A stretch of DNA of 6,170 bases. Source: Collinsella sp. (GTDB lineage: Bacteria; Actinomycetota; Coriobacteriia; Coriobacteriales; Coriobacteriaceae). Where the stretch lies: positions 1 through 6,170 of the forward strand of contig JAIHTM010000160.1 of NCBI GenBank assembly GCA_022713905.1. Reading direction: 5' to 3'. A program made the position numbers and the translations under genes. Position 1 is the stretch's first letter. Every line of letters begins with the position of its first letter. Shown here in pieces: positions 6,134-6,170 of this stretch. Under the pieces are notes generated by a model. The model did no database searches. It was not told the origin of the DNA and was given only the letters and a program-made list of their open reading frames with translations.

Positions 6134-6170
6134 CTAGCGGCGCTTGCGCGACAGGAAGCGCGCAAACAGG
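6134..6170 (-). CDS. pstA: PstA, phosphate permease subunit (C-terminal end only)
   Basis: The right edge cuts through a minus-strand gene. Only its last 11 full codons and a TAG stop (6136-6134) are present, reading LFARFLSRKRR. A basic, arginine-rich tail after the final membrane helix is typical of PstA, and the position 12 bp before pstB fits the pstA-pstB order. The identity rests mostly on context. Confidence 0.7.
   Translation of the reverse strand, partial: LFARFLSRKRR

Overview
The window looks like chromosomal DNA from a high-GC Gram-positive of the Actinomycetota. A gut Coriobacteriia such as Collinsella is my best guess. This is an inference from gene content, C-ending codons and the divisome cluster; nothing here fixes the species. 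No rRNA, tRNA, CRISPR array, insertion sequence or phage gene is visible.

Layout from left to right. Positions 1-186 are a G/T-rich stretch without a supported gene, carrying repeated CTTTG words and a 14-bp direct repeat. A plus-strand nitroreductase follows (187-717, GTG start) and ends in a perfect hairpin terminator. Next comes a large composite inverted repeat (754-815). A convergent minus-strand gene (896-1324) encodes a small exported or membrane-anchored protein I do not recognise. Its upstream gap (1325-1688) is AT-rich and ends in the strong terminator of the next gene.

From 1689 to the right edge everything is on the minus strand and falls into two conserved blocks. Read in the direction of transcription, the first is the end of the phosphate operon: the last residues of pstA, then pstB and phoU. 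The second is the ylm-type divisome cluster: yggS (PLP-binding protein), sepF (FtsZ membrane anchor), yggT (small membrane protein) and divIVA (polar/septal coiled-coil scaffold). A hairpin with a weak U-tract (4299-4330) lies between the blocks, and a textbook terminator (1632-1659) closes the second.

PstA and PstB form the membrane channel and ATPase of the high-affinity phosphate importer, and PhoU relays its state to phosphate-responsive control. SepF tethers FtsZ to the membrane, DivIVA marks curved membrane at poles and septa, and YggT and YggS are customary cluster members with division-linked and PLP-homeostasis roles. I found no convincing new system. The points most worth a second look are an apparent ATC start codon for yggT, a sharp codon-usage switch inside the nitroreductase, a PhoU with eroded metal-binding motifs and an acidic tail, and the repeated CTTTG tract at the left edge.
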